DNA of 60,868 bases from the NCBI GenBank assembly GCA_964458485.1, contig CAYWJA010000006.1:1-60868 (forward strand), written 5' to 3'. The notes under the pieces were generated by a model. That model did no database searches. It was not told the DNA's origin and saw only the letters and a program-made list of their open reading frames with translations. A program made the translations under genes and the position numbers. This document shows positions 26,838 to 35,642 of this stretch, one piece after another. The DNA is from CAYWJA01 sp964458485. Lineage in GTDB: Bacteria > Patescibacteriota > Gracilibacteria > UM-FILTER-43-11. How positions within the stretch are numbered: the first letter of the stretch is position 1; every line of letters begins with the position of its first letter.

Positions 26838-26955
26838 TTCATTTCGCATTTCTGATTTCAGATTTGGCATTGTCATTTTACAATTAGTATTTTGCATGTT
26901 AATTGCTAATTGATAAATACTAAATTTGAATGCGAATTCAGAAATGCGAAATCCG
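26838..26955. repeat. Repeat family A, copy 7
   Basis: Compact copy (about 115 nt): ATTTCGCATTTCTGATTTCAG left and GAATTCAGAAATGCGAAAT right, between rpsF and rpsR at the place where ssb lies in most bacteria. Confidence 0.85.
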
Positions 26956-26958
26956 ACA

Positions 26959-27567
26959 TTATAGTTTTAGATCATCTCCATCCAAAAGCGCATCAAGCTT
27001 TTTATCAAGCTCAGAATCAGCATCGTCTTTTGGGTCTTCTTTTTTTACCTCCTTAGCTGGAGCCTCTTTAGCTTCATCCTTTTTAGGCTCCTCAGATGCG
27101 ACCTCTTCCTTTTTCACCTCTTCCTTAGGTTCTTCAGTGACCTTTTCTTCTTTTTTAGGCTTCAAAATTTTCTTTTTAGTCTTCTTAGGAGCTTCCTTAT
27201 CAGCCATTCCCTCAATATCGTATCTTGTATATACATAGTCTTCCGGAATACTTATAAGCATTGATCGCATTACCTCTTTTTCTATTCGAAAGTGATCCTT
27301 TAACTCTTTAATAAAAGTATTAGGGAGTTCAAGATTATAAACCATATAAATCCCTTCATTGTGTTTCTGAATCCGATAAGCAAGTTTTTTCTTTCCCCAA
27401 AGATCCTCCTCAAGAATTTTACCCCCTGCTTTTTCCATCATTCCTTCGAGCTCTTTAAGTTTTTTCTTAACTTCAGACTCACGAAGATCCGGACTCAGGA
27501 TTAACATAAGTTCGTATTTTTTTGGAACGCTAACGACTTCGCGTTTTTTTGCGACTTTTTTTGCCAT
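26959..27567 (-). CDS. rpsF: Ribosomal protein bS6 with long acidic/basic C-terminal tail
   Basis: 202 residues. Residues ~15-115 are a normal S6 (KYELMLILSPDL, WGKKKLAYRIQKHNEGIYMVYN, IEKEVMRSMLISIPED). The ~85-residue tail is a low-complexity K/E/P/A stretch (KEEVKKEEVASEEPKK). Charged S6 tails are known (E. coli adds Glu by RimK), but this one is long. It shares the operon with rpsR. A likely S6:S18 leader lies upstream. Confidence 0.93.
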   Translation of the reverse strand: MAKKVAKKREVVSVPKKYELMLILSPDLRESEVKKKLKELEGMMEKAGGKILEEDLWGKKKLAYRIQKHNEGIYMVYNLELPNTFIKELKDHFRIEKEVMRSMLISIPEDYVYTRYDIEGMADKEAPKKTKKKILKPKKEEKVTEEPKEEVKKEEVASEEPKKDEAKEAPAKEVKKEDPKDDADSELDKKLDALLDGDDLKL

Positions 27568-27569
27568 GA

Positions 27570-27665
27570 TGTTGTTCTTTATGGGCTAAACGGTCAGGCA
27601 CCTAATTATGCGTGACAAAGATTGTTTACCGGACACCCTTGTGGTGATACGGTGTAAGTATTGTA
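27570..27665 (-). promoter_or_regulatory. Putative S6:S18-binding leader of rpsF
   Basis: On the minus strand a stem-loop can be drawn from UUACACCGUAUCACC, loop ACAAG, to GGUGUCCGGUAA, with ACCG/CGGU and CACC/GGUG paired around an internal loop. This resembles the autoregulatory S6:S18 motif found before rpsF in many bacteria. Recognised by eye only; a covariance-model search would decide. Confidence 0.5.
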
Positions 27666-27758
27666 CTTATTTTTTTAATTAATGCAAGGGAATATTTAGT
27701 TTGTCATACTGGGCTACTGTTTATCATCCTGAACTTGCCAATTGGGTGTGTCTTAGTT

Positions 27759-27954
27759 TGTCATCCTGAACTTGATTCAGGATCCACGTGATTAGTAAAC
27801 TATATTATTACTCATCTACATAGAATCGAATTATCTGAATTTGCAACTGTTTCACAGTTTAATAGTGGTATATTCAGCAAATAAGATGATTGGTATAATA
27901 GTAATATATCCATAACTTCATTATTATGGATCCCGGATCAAGTCCGGGATGACA
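27759..27954. repeat. Repeat family B, full copy
   Basis: 196 nt with GTCATCCTGAACTTGATTCAG at the left and CCCGGATCAAGTCCGGGATGAC at the right (both end hairpins). Interior GATGATTGGTATAATAGTAAT parallels the copy at 15837. Its right end supplies a spurious in-frame ATGACAAAGGG before nth. The gap 27568-27969 also holds a degenerate B-like fragment near 27715-27745. Confidence 0.85.
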
Positions 27955-27969
27955 AAGGGTATTAAAACC

Positions 27970-28587
27970 ATGACCAAGCAACAAAAAATCAACTTCATCA
28001 TCAAAACCCTGCAAAAACTCTATCCAAACCCAGACATCCCACTAAGGCACAAAAATCCATTTACCCTTTTAATAGCAGTGCTTCTGTCTGGAAATTCGAC
28101 CGATAAAGCGGTAAATAAAGTAACACCAAAGCTTTTTAAGCTTGCGGACAGTGCAAAAAAAATGGCAAAGCTGCCTACATCAAAAATACAAAAGATAATA
28201 AAGCCATGCGGCCTATCCACCACTAAATCAAAATATATATCTGATTTATCTAAAAAACTTGTTGTAATTTTTAACAACAGAATTCCTGAGACATTTGAAG
28301 ATCTCGAATCATTACCCGGTATTGGCCACAAAACCGCCTCAGTTGTAATGAGTCAGGCTTTTGGACATTCCGCTTTCCCAGTTGATACGCATATACACCG
28401 CCTAGCACACAGATGGGGTCTAAGTAATGGTAAAAACGTAAAACAAACCGAGAAAGACCTAAAAAGGCTATTTCCAAAAGATTTATGGAACAAGCTACAC
28501 ATCCAAATGATCTATTTTGGGCGGGAATATTGCCCAGCTAGGGGGCATGATAAAAAGGATTGTCCGATTTGTAATATAATTTCTTAA
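27970..28587 (+). CDS. nth: Endonuclease III
   Basis: DNA glycosylase/AP lyase for oxidised pyrimidines. The helix-hairpin-helix LPGIGHKTASVV carries the catalytic Lys, and PVDTHIHR the catalytic Asp. The C-terminal iron-sulphur ligands read C-x9-C-x2-C with the protein ending four residues later, so the fourth Cys of the usual C-x6-C-x2-C-x5-C is missing. I use the ATG at 27970 (MTKQQKIN); an earlier ATG at 27949 comes from the B repeat. Confidence 0.93.
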   Translation: MTKQQKINFIIKTLQKLYPNPDIPLRHKNPFTLLIAVLLSGNSTDKAVNKVTPKLFKLADSAKKMAKLPTSKIQKIIKPCGLSTTKSKYISDLSKKLVVIFNNRIPETFEDLESLPGIGHKTASVVMSQAFGHSAFPVDTHIHRLAHRWGLSNGKNVKQTEKDLKRLFPKDLWNKLHIQMIYFGREYCPARGHDKKDCPICNIIS

Positions 28588-28594
28588 ATAAACG

Positions 28595-29614
28595 CTAAGC
28601 TGCCATCTGCTCTTCTTTTTTTCCCTTTTGAAGTAAGCCAGTCACATCAAAACCATGCAGAGCTTCTGTAACTTTGTCTATTGAACCTGTACGGTCGTAT
28701 TCATCACGGGCAACATTAACCAATTGCATAACTACAATTTTATACTCAGCTACATCCAATTCAGTTTTAAATATTTTTTCCTTTCTATTCTCTTTACTGG
28801 CATTCATATAATCTGACTTCTGCAGGTTCTCGACAATCCCATTCCAATTCACTACAACTCGCTTACCTTGCTCAGAATCAACCTCCAATACTTCATTTTC
28901 TATATGCGCTGCGATTTCATCTTTTGTAAATCTATCGTAATGGTATTTTCTAAGCTGTGCTGCAGATAGGGGCTTTATCTTCTCCATAGTCTCTTTCCAT
29001 TGTTTCATGTCCTTGCCGTATTTATTAAAAAAATGTACATGCCTTACTTCATGCTCCACAGTTCTTTTAAAAGAACTTTCATAAGCACTTATTTGCTCTG
29101 GAGTACGCTCAGATTGATCTTTATTAAACTTTCTCTTTGTTGGCATTCTGTTCATCATAACTACATGCCTTTTGTTCCCATCATTAAATTTGACTTCAGC
29201 TATAGAACCATCTGCTTCTAATTTACTCATAATCCATTCACTTTCCTCACTTGACAATTTAGATAAAAGTTCTGCAGCTTTATCAACCGTTTCAGGTGAA
29301 GAATAATTCCTAAAAATTTCCTCATGTTTCTCTATTCTTTTTACTTCTTCAGGATTACTTTGAAAACCGAATCTTAAATACTCAAATAAATTATTGCAAT
29401 ACATTACCTCAACACCATCAACCCTGCGCTCGCTATGAATAATCGTTTTAGGGTCAATATCATTCTCAAAGCTATTTAAAAACTCAGCTGTATCAAGCTT
29501 TGTAGGTGGTACTTCTTTGTTCTGATTTTGAACATCGGCAGAATCCTGAGGACTTTCAGGGCTTTGTGTATTATCTACAACAACCTCTGGTGTATTTGGT
29601 AATTTTGGCGGCAT
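28595..29614 (-). CDS. HExxH metallopeptidase-like protein
   Basis: 339 residues, no signal peptide. After a Pro/Gln/Asp-rich start, HEVRH lies at 188-192 and KDEIAAHIE at 231-239; the second motif would give the third zinc ligand (Glu) of a gluzincin-type site. The protein at 35643 has the same pair, HESRH and KDELSAYIE. The C-terminus is QKGKKEEQMAA. The target is unknown. Confidence 0.65.
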   Translation of the reverse strand: MPPKLPNTPEVVVDNTQSPESPQDSADVQNQNKEVPPTKLDTAEFLNSFENDIDPKTIIHSERRVDGVEVMYCNNLFEYLRFGFQSNPEEVKRIEKHEEIFRNYSSPETVDKAAELLSKLSSEESEWIMSKLEADGSIAEVKFNDGNKRHVVMMNRMPTKRKFNKDQSERTPEQISAYESSFKRTVEHEVRHVHFFNKYGKDMKQWKETMEKIKPLSAAQLRKYHYDRFTKDEIAAHIENEVLEVDSEQGKRVVVNWNGIVENLQKSDYMNASKENRKEKIFKTELDVAEYKIVVMQLVNVARDEYDRTGSIDKVTEALHGFDVTGLLQKGKKEEQMAA

Positions 29615-29650
29615 ATAATTATATATTTTAAAATATATAAATCAAAAATA

Positions 29651-30421
29651 TTAATGCTTGTTTATATCAATTGCAGGCATACTTGCAAACCAAGCTTTCT
29701 TTTTAATACAACTTTCAACAATCTTTTTGTCGCCTGGGTCAAAATCATCCCCCTTAAATTCGTATTCTATACTATTGCCGTCTTCAGATAATTTAATAAT
29801 TAATGTTGTTACATAGTTTGCACCATAGCTATCTACGCCAACATCACCCTCATCCCATTCATCAAAATCTGCATGTCTAAAAACTACCTCATTAATTTCG
29901 TCTAAATCATAATTCCCTAACTCATCATCACTATAGTCCTCCAGCGATAACTCACCAAACTCTTCAATTTGATATGGCGGATCTTCACCTATATCCGTTT
30001 CAATAAAAGGAATTTCCTCAAATAATTTTTCATCCAAGTTGCTAAAAATACGCCTTAACATCTCCAAACGGTGTACTCTTGGATTATTTTGCAATTCTTC
30101 CCTGACATATAACCCTTCGGTACTTTTTCTATCGAACTTAATATTACCTGCCTCTACCTCATCTAATGCCCCCTCTAATAATTCTATCGTGTTTGCGATG
30201 GTATACACACCATGATACTTAGCTGCTTCAAATCTAATTCCAAGCTCATCGGATAAGACTTGTCTCACCTTTTCAACTTCACGCCTTTCAGTCAAGTTAC
30301 ATTCATAAACCCTATCTAATACTGAGTGTAATTTATCTCTATTCTCTTTAGTCGATACTAAATCATCTAGATGTGAATTTAATTCTTCGTCTGCCCTTGG
30401 ATTACCTGATGCATGTTTCAT
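29651..30421 (-). CDS. Acidic protein of unknown function
   Basis: 256 residues, rich in Asp and Glu, especially 140-215 (YSDDELGNYDLDEINEVVF). The N-terminal half is predicted helical. It lies 36 nt upstream of the HExxH gene on the same strand and has a consensus-like promoter, so the two are likely one operon. I recognise no family. Confidence 0.7.
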   Translation of the reverse strand: MKHASGNPRADEELNSHLDDLVSTKENRDKLHSVLDRVYECNLTERREVEKVRQVLSDELGIRFEAAKYHGVYTIANTIELLEGALDEVEAGNIKFDRKSTEGLYVREELQNNPRVHRLEMLRRIFSNLDEKLFEEIPFIETDIGEDPPYQIEEFGELSLEDYSDDELGNYDLDEINEVVFRHADFDEWDEGDVGVDSYGANYVTTLIIKLSEDGNSIEYEFKGDDFDPGDKKIVESCIKKKAWFASMPAIDINKH

Positions 30422-30468
30422 AAATATTTTAATTAATTTAATCTACTTTTTATTTACCCCATCCTTTT

Positions 30469-30497
30469 ATTATAGCATATTTAGGAAAAAAAAGCAA
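30469..30497 (-). promoter_or_regulatory. Promoter of the 29651-28595 operon
   Basis: TTGCTT, 17 nt, TATAAT on the minus strand; divergent from the promoter at 30539. Confidence 0.75.
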
Positions 30498-30538
30498 ATT
30501 TTGTTCTACGTGAGCCTAGCATCGATGAAGATAAATAA

Positions 30539-30567
30539 TTGAATCTTACATCATTATATGATATAAT
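30539..30567 (+). promoter_or_regulatory. Promoter of the repeat protein gene at 30596
   Basis: TTGAAT, 17 nt, TATAAT on the plus strand; expected start point about 20 nt before the ATG. Confidence 0.75.
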
Positions 30568-30595
30568 ATATCAATAACTTTAACTATAATTTAAT

Positions 30596-32317
30596 ATGCA
30601 AATCTTTAGCTTTAAACAAAATAGATTAGTCTTTCGGAATCTACCTGAGATAAAAACGATTCGTGGGGCTACTGAGCACCTTGATAAGCTAGATCAAAAA
30701 ATTAATAAGTCAAGTAGCATAAATGGCAAATTGCGAGACGAAGTGAATGATATATTTAAACATATTCATAAAAAAATTGAAAAATGGAGGAAAATACGAC
30801 TACCCAGAGAAAGAAAAGTAAGACTTAATGAATTACAAAGAAAATTATTCAACTTAAAAAATGATTCAAGAAACTGGGGTGATTTTAAAGATGAATATGC
30901 GCGTGAGTCATTTTCAAAAACAGATCATAAAAGCATTAAAGCTGCAGGTAATAAACTGCAAAAACGTTTTAGTAATTTAATTTATAAAATAGAAGGCAAC
31001 TCGGTAGTTGTTAGCAGAAAAGATCTTGCTAAAATGAATAAAGCCATTGTTAAAGAAGGTAATGCATGGAAAATAGAGGGCACTGGTAAAACCATGAATA
31101 TATCGCAGGCAATCCGCTTAGCTAACCTACTTAATTACATTGAAGGCCTTCCGTTTGGCAACAGTGCTTATTGGTATATAAAAAATGGAAAATTAATGGC
31201 AACACGCCCATTAAGAGATTTAACATTGCTCTCTAAAATGCCTAAAGAATTACAAGATGCAGGTCTAACCATGCAGGACCTAAAAAGTATTTCTGTTAGA
31301 AGTGAACAAATTGAATCAGATAGAGAAATAGATAAGTTAATGGCTGAGGCTGAATTTATAAAGAACCCTAAAGGTAAAGATGAAATTATATTTACCCTTA
31401 TGAACTACGTAGAAGGATATGCAAATTCAGCTGTAATGGAAAAAGTTGATAATTCAATAGCTGGTGTGTTTTTTGACAGAATATACAATTATGACAAATC
31501 TGAAGGGGGTGCAGTTCCCAGGAGCGTAACTTTTAATGCAAAGGAAAGATATCGAACCTTAAAAGGAATGAATTTACCTCCCGCTGTAATTCATACGCTT
31601 ATGAACTATATTCACAGCAATCAACAATCTGCTTCCTCATCTGTTACCCATGGTCGCATGGGGGATAGCTATCTATCTCGTAATGAAAAAAGGCCTAATG
31701 GAAATAAAATTCCTAAGCATATGGTTATAAGAGCGCTAAAGCGATATGAATATTTAAAGGTAAAAAATTTACCAGATGAAGTACTTTATACTCTTATGAA
31801 TTACAGGGAAGGTAGTGGAGCTTCAGATGTAGTAATTTCCAAAGGAGGTCGTAGGCTTAGAATGGATGATTTTTCTTCGTTAGGACATACTGTTCCTGAT
31901 TTTGTTATTAACAATGCACAAAAGAGATATAAGCAATTAAAGGGAATGAACCTTCCTGCAATTGTAAAACACACTCTTATGAATTATGTGGTGGGAAGGT
32001 CTTATTCTGCAGTAACTGAAACAAAGCGCGGACATGGAGATGTAACAACTACAGGAGATATAATTCCTAAGCACATAATTCAAAATGCATTAAAAAGATA
32101 TAAATATTTAAAATCCAAAAAATTACCTGACCATGTAATTTATACGCTTATGAATTACATAGAATCTAAATATGATAATTACAATTCAGCTGTAATTGGT
32201 GATCGTGTAGAAAAACGACGCACGGTAAAGGATTCAGCGACTGGTGATGTAGTGCCAAACCGCATGATGCAAAATGCACTTAGGCGGTATATTGATATAA
32301 GCAGGCAATTAAAATAG
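30596..32317 (+). CDS. Repeat protein with five or more TLMNY units
   Basis: 573 residues. The N-terminal ~100 residues are a charged helical region related to that of the 671-2314 protein. Residues ~266-573 hold five units of ~55-65 residues, each with xYKxLKGMNLPxxVxHTLMNY followed by a short variable segment ending in SAV. A degenerate sixth copy (LLNYIEGLPFGNSAYWY) lies near 178-195. Unit design suggests a solenoid or adhesion-like array, but no signal peptide is seen. The function is unknown. Confidence 0.75.
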   Translation: MQIFSFKQNRLVFRNLPEIKTIRGATEHLDKLDQKINKSSSINGKLRDEVNDIFKHIHKKIEKWRKIRLPRERKVRLNELQRKLFNLKNDSRNWGDFKDEYARESFSKTDHKSIKAAGNKLQKRFSNLIYKIEGNSVVVSRKDLAKMNKAIVKEGNAWKIEGTGKTMNISQAIRLANLLNYIEGLPFGNSAYWYIKNGKLMATRPLRDLTLLSKMPKELQDAGLTMQDLKSISVRSEQIESDREIDKLMAEAEFIKNPKGKDEIIFTLMNYVEGYANSAVMEKVDNSIAGVFFDRIYNYDKSEGGAVPRSVTFNAKERYRTLKGMNLPPAVIHTLMNYIHSNQQSASSSVTHGRMGDSYLSRNEKRPNGNKIPKHMVIRALKRYEYLKVKNLPDEVLYTLMNYREGSGASDVVISKGGRRLRMDDFSSLGHTVPDFVINNAQKRYKQLKGMNLPAIVKHTLMNYVVGRSYSAVTETKRGHGDVTTTGDIIPKHIIQNALKRYKYLKSKKLPDHVIYTLMNYIESKYDNYNSAVIGDRVEKRRTVKDSATGDVVPNRMMQNALRRYIDISRQLK

Positions 32318-32358
32318 TTCTTGAGACCTGAGACCAAAAAGTGTATCTTTTTTAAGCT

Positions 32359-34545
32359 ATGAATTTTTTAGAAAACCTAAACAACAGGCAGCGCGAGGCA
32401 GCAGAAACCTTGAAAGGACCGCTTTTAATTGTAGCAGGAGCCGGTAGTGGTAAAACCCGGGCTTTGACGTATAGAATTGCCAATTTGATTGCCCAAGGTG
32501 TCGCACAGCCATGGCAAATACTCGCAGTTACCTTTACTAACAAAGCTGCGGATGAGATGAAAACCAGAGTTGAGACGCTACTTCAGGAAAATTTTGGGTC
32601 GCATGATACAAGTAACCGCCCGATGATAGGAACTTTTCATTCTATCTGTGTAAGAATCCTCCGGCGCAATTTTGATCAATTTGGAAGAGATAAATCTTTT
32701 GTAATTTACGATACAGTTGATCAAAAAAGTATTATTAAAAAAATCATCAAAGAAAAAATGGGAGAAGGTGATGAAAGGGTGAAGCCACAAGGTGTACTTT
32801 CCGTAATTTCCAAGGCTAAAAATAAACTTCAGGATGCAAAAAGATTTGCAGCACTAGCCTCTACTACTTTTGAGCGAACTGTTGCTGATATGTATTTGGA
32901 TTATGAAAAACGATTGAATGATAATAATGCTCTAGATTTTGATGATCTATTGACCTACACAGTTAGATTGTTCCGAGAAAACCCAGATGTGCTGGAATAT
33001 TATCAAGAACGCTGGAAATTTATTAACGTAGATGAATATCAAGATACAAACCATTGCCAGTATATTCTTACCAACCTGCTCGCCTCCAAATACCGAAATA
33101 TTTGTGTAATCGGAGATAGTGATCAATCCATCTATGGCTTCCGAGGGGCAGATATACAGAATATTCTTGATTTTGAAAAGGATTACCCAGAGGCAAAATT
33201 GATCAAATTAGAACAAAACTACCGCTCTACGCAAAATATTTTAGATGCTGCTGACTCAGTTATATCAAAAAATAAACAAAGAAAATCTAAAAAAATGTGG
33301 ACTGAACAAAAGGGTGGAGATTTAATTGAAATTTGGCATGCGGACAGTGAATATCATGAGGCGGAAAAAGTTGCTAATGAAATTGATGAACTAAGAAGTA
33401 AGGAAAATGTATCTTTAAAAGATATCGTAATTCTCTACAGAACAAATGCGCAGTCCCGAGTTATGGAAGAAATGTTACTGCGTCATGGATTTCCCTACAA
33501 AGTAATCGGCGGGGTTAAATTCTATGCCCGCAAGGAGGTAAAAGATATTCTGGCTTATTTGCGGCTACTTATGAATCTAAACGACACTGATTCCCTACTC
33601 CGCATAATCAATGTACCCTCTCGTAAAATTGGTGCGACAACCATTAATAAATTGCAGGCATTTGCCATGAGCAGATCACTAACACTTTCCGAAGTGCTTA
33701 ATCATGTAGAAATGGTTTCGGAAATTAACGATGGTACAAAAAATCGCATTTCAAACTTCTGGAAGATGGCAGCGAGCTGGAAAGAGCTTAGTACAAGTAA
33801 AACTGTCTCTGATTTGATCAAAAAAATTGTTCAAGATATTGACTATAAAACTTACCTCCTCGATGGTACAGAAGAAGGCCGAATGCGATATGAAAATATT
33901 CAGGAACTTATTTCTGTTGCATCTAAATACGACGACCTTGAGCCACAAATCGGACTAATGTCTTTTCTTGAAGAAGTCGCACTTGTAGCAGATACAGATC
34001 AGATAGATCAGGATAGTGATCTTTTGACTTTAATGACACTACATTCCGTAAAAGGCTTAGAATACCCTTATGTTTTCATGATTGGATGTGAAGAAACAAT
34101 CCTGCCTCATGCGAGATCTATTAATAACGACCATGAACTAGAGGAAGAGCGACGTTTGATGTACGTAGGTGTAACCCGTGCAATGAAGAAGCTTTATTTA
34201 CTCTCAGCTAAGCAGCGAACTATTTTCGGTGACTTCCACTGGAATCCTATTTCCAGATTTATTGATGACATACCAGAGGAATTATCTAATCGTGTAGGCA
34301 TTACTAAAACACCTGAGGATATATTTAATGACCTGAATATCGAAGTAAGAAAACATGAGCCAAAAATAAAAATTAAAATTGCTGAAGATAAATATAAAGA
34401 TGGTGAAAAGATTAAACACGCCAAATATGGCGAAGGTATAGTGGTAGAACGTAGGGGCGATCTTATAACTATTGCTTTTGTGGATAAATTGTATGGAATA
34501 AAGAAATTTGCAGCAAACATTGCGCCACTAGAGAAGGTGGAATAA
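32359..34545 (+). CDS. pcrA: UvrD/PcrA-type DNA helicase
   Basis: 728 residues, SF1A 3'-5' helicase. Walker A AGAGSGKTRAL (26-36), Q motif LNNRQREAA, VDEYQDTN (motif II), GDSDQSIYGFRGAD (III), QNYRSTQNIL (IV), TLMTLHSVKGLEYPYVF (V) and RRLMYVGVTRA (VI). The C-terminal KYGEGIVV tail is the usual RNAP/UvrB-interacting Tudor-like part. Acts in nucleotide excision repair and plasmid replication. The gene symbol could equally be uvrD. Confidence 0.95.
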   Translation: MNFLENLNNRQREAAETLKGPLLIVAGAGSGKTRALTYRIANLIAQGVAQPWQILAVTFTNKAADEMKTRVETLLQENFGSHDTSNRPMIGTFHSICVRILRRNFDQFGRDKSFVIYDTVDQKSIIKKIIKEKMGEGDERVKPQGVLSVISKAKNKLQDAKRFAALASTTFERTVADMYLDYEKRLNDNNALDFDDLLTYTVRLFRENPDVLEYYQERWKFINVDEYQDTNHCQYILTNLLASKYRNICVIGDSDQSIYGFRGADIQNILDFEKDYPEAKLIKLEQNYRSTQNILDAADSVISKNKQRKSKKMWTEQKGGDLIEIWHADSEYHEAEKVANEIDELRSKENVSLKDIVILYRTNAQSRVMEEMLLRHGFPYKVIGGVKFYARKEVKDILAYLRLLMNLNDTDSLLRIINVPSRKIGATTINKLQAFAMSRSLTLSEVLNHVEMVSEINDGTKNRISNFWKMAASWKELSTSKTVSDLIKKIVQDIDYKTYLLDGTEEGRMRYENIQELISVASKYDDLEPQIGLMSFLEEVALVADTDQIDQDSDLLTLMTLHSVKGLEYPYVFMIGCEETILPHARSINNDHELEEERRLMYVGVTRAMKKLYLLSAKQRTIFGDFHWNPISRFIDDIPEELSNRVGITKTPEDIFNDLNIEVRKHEPKIKIKIAEDKYKDGEKIKHAKYGEGIVVERRGDLITIAFVDKLYGIKKFAANIAPLEKVE

Positions 34546-34610
34546 TAAATCACTTTTTATATTTAAAGTTTTGATATAGAATCAAAGCTAAATTTTTAAC
34601 GAAACTAAAA

Positions 34611-35513
34611 TTGCAAAGAGAGATCCAACTAAATGAAAGTGAAGGCTTTGAAAAATATGGATGGTGGCCTACGAAGCATAAACCAAATACAAAAACATCA
34701 TTAAAGCAAAAAGATATAGTACAACCAAATGATGATGAAGACCTTGGGGAATACGCAAGCTGGTTTTGGGCGGATAAATCTGAAACTTGTGAAGCACCTG
34801 AAAGCCCCATTAGATGGTATGAAATTCCTACAAATAATCCTGTAAGCACTGAAATACGAAATTTTATTGAACAGGTAGAACATTGGAAAGCTAATGGTCA
34901 GATCACAAATGAAGAAGCTATAGACATAGAAGATGCATTAAATGATTTAACGACACAAACTTATTTAAAGCTTTTAGCTCAGCAAAACTTTATTAATACA
35001 GTTCCATTAAAGGCAGAGCCTTGGTGGGCTATTGGATACAATCTTACAGGATCTTACACAGGTGTAGTAATTATAGAGACAATACGTACGGCTATAAGAT
35101 TTGCACATATACAACATGCAAGTAAAAAATTATCTTTCAAGGCAAGGCAAATAGCTGCCATAGGAGGTGTAATACCTGGGGGAGGAGGATTTCCATTAAT
35201 ACTATTAGGTAAACACTTAAAAAAAACTTACCCGCATATATTTAAATATTTTAAATTATATTTTAAGGGTAGAAAATTTTATAACATCTTAGCCAAGCAA
35301 AGAGAGTGGGATCCAAATCCATTAACCAAAGGGGAGGCTAAATATTTAAATACACTAGAAACAGAAGAAGAAACAACGCCTGAGAACATAGTTGAAATAG
35401 AAAGAATAATCTTTCAGGGTTTGCTAAAAGAAGCTGAAAGACCTAACATCCCATCTGTTAATTCTGCAAATAACACCTTTGATCACGCCAAAGCCTATGG
35501 GGGGATATGCTAA
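34611..35513 (+). CDS. Membrane-associated protein of unknown function (paralog of 36926)
   Basis: 300 residues. I see no ATG near the N-terminus; TTG at 34611 is the likely start. After a charged part, residues ~85-125 have the shared segment EDALNDLTTQTYLKLLAQQN; a hydrophobic GVIPGGGGFPLILL and YFKLYFKGRKFYNIL follow. The protein at 36926 repeats this order. Between them lies an HExxH protein, suggesting a duplicated set. The function is unknown. Confidence 0.65.
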   Translation: MQREIQLNESEGFEKYGWWPTKHKPNTKTSLKQKDIVQPNDDEDLGEYASWFWADKSETCEAPESPIRWYEIPTNNPVSTEIRNFIEQVEHWKANGQITNEEAIDIEDALNDLTTQTYLKLLAQQNFINTVPLKAEPWWAIGYNLTGSYTGVVIIETIRTAIRFAHIQHASKKLSFKARQIAAIGGVIPGGGGFPLILLGKHLKKTYPHIFKYFKLYFKGRKFYNILAKQREWDPNPLTKGEAKYLNTLETEEETTPENIVEIERIIFQGLLKEAERPNIPSVNSANNTFDHAKAYGGIC

Positions 35514-35592
35514 ATTTTTCATTCCAACATAACAATTGTCATTCCGAGCGCAGCCGAGGAATGAACACATTTTTTGTTCAATCTTTTTGTTA

Positions 35593-35621
35593 TTGACAAT
35601 CTATTAAAAATATTATAAAAT
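35593..35621 (+). promoter_or_regulatory. Promoter for the HExxH gene at 35643
   Basis: TTGACA, 17 nt, TAAAAT, about 22 nt ahead of the ATG; short leader without SD. A CATTCCGAGCGCAGCCGAGGAATG hairpin-like word lies upstream (35540-35565). Confidence 0.75.
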
Positions 35622-35642
35622 ATATACTCTATAAAACTCAAA

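Noticed and set aside
27949..27969. Upstream ATG start for nth (MTKGIKT)
   Set aside because: These codons belong to the right end of the B repeat; the ATG at 27970 matches the family start.
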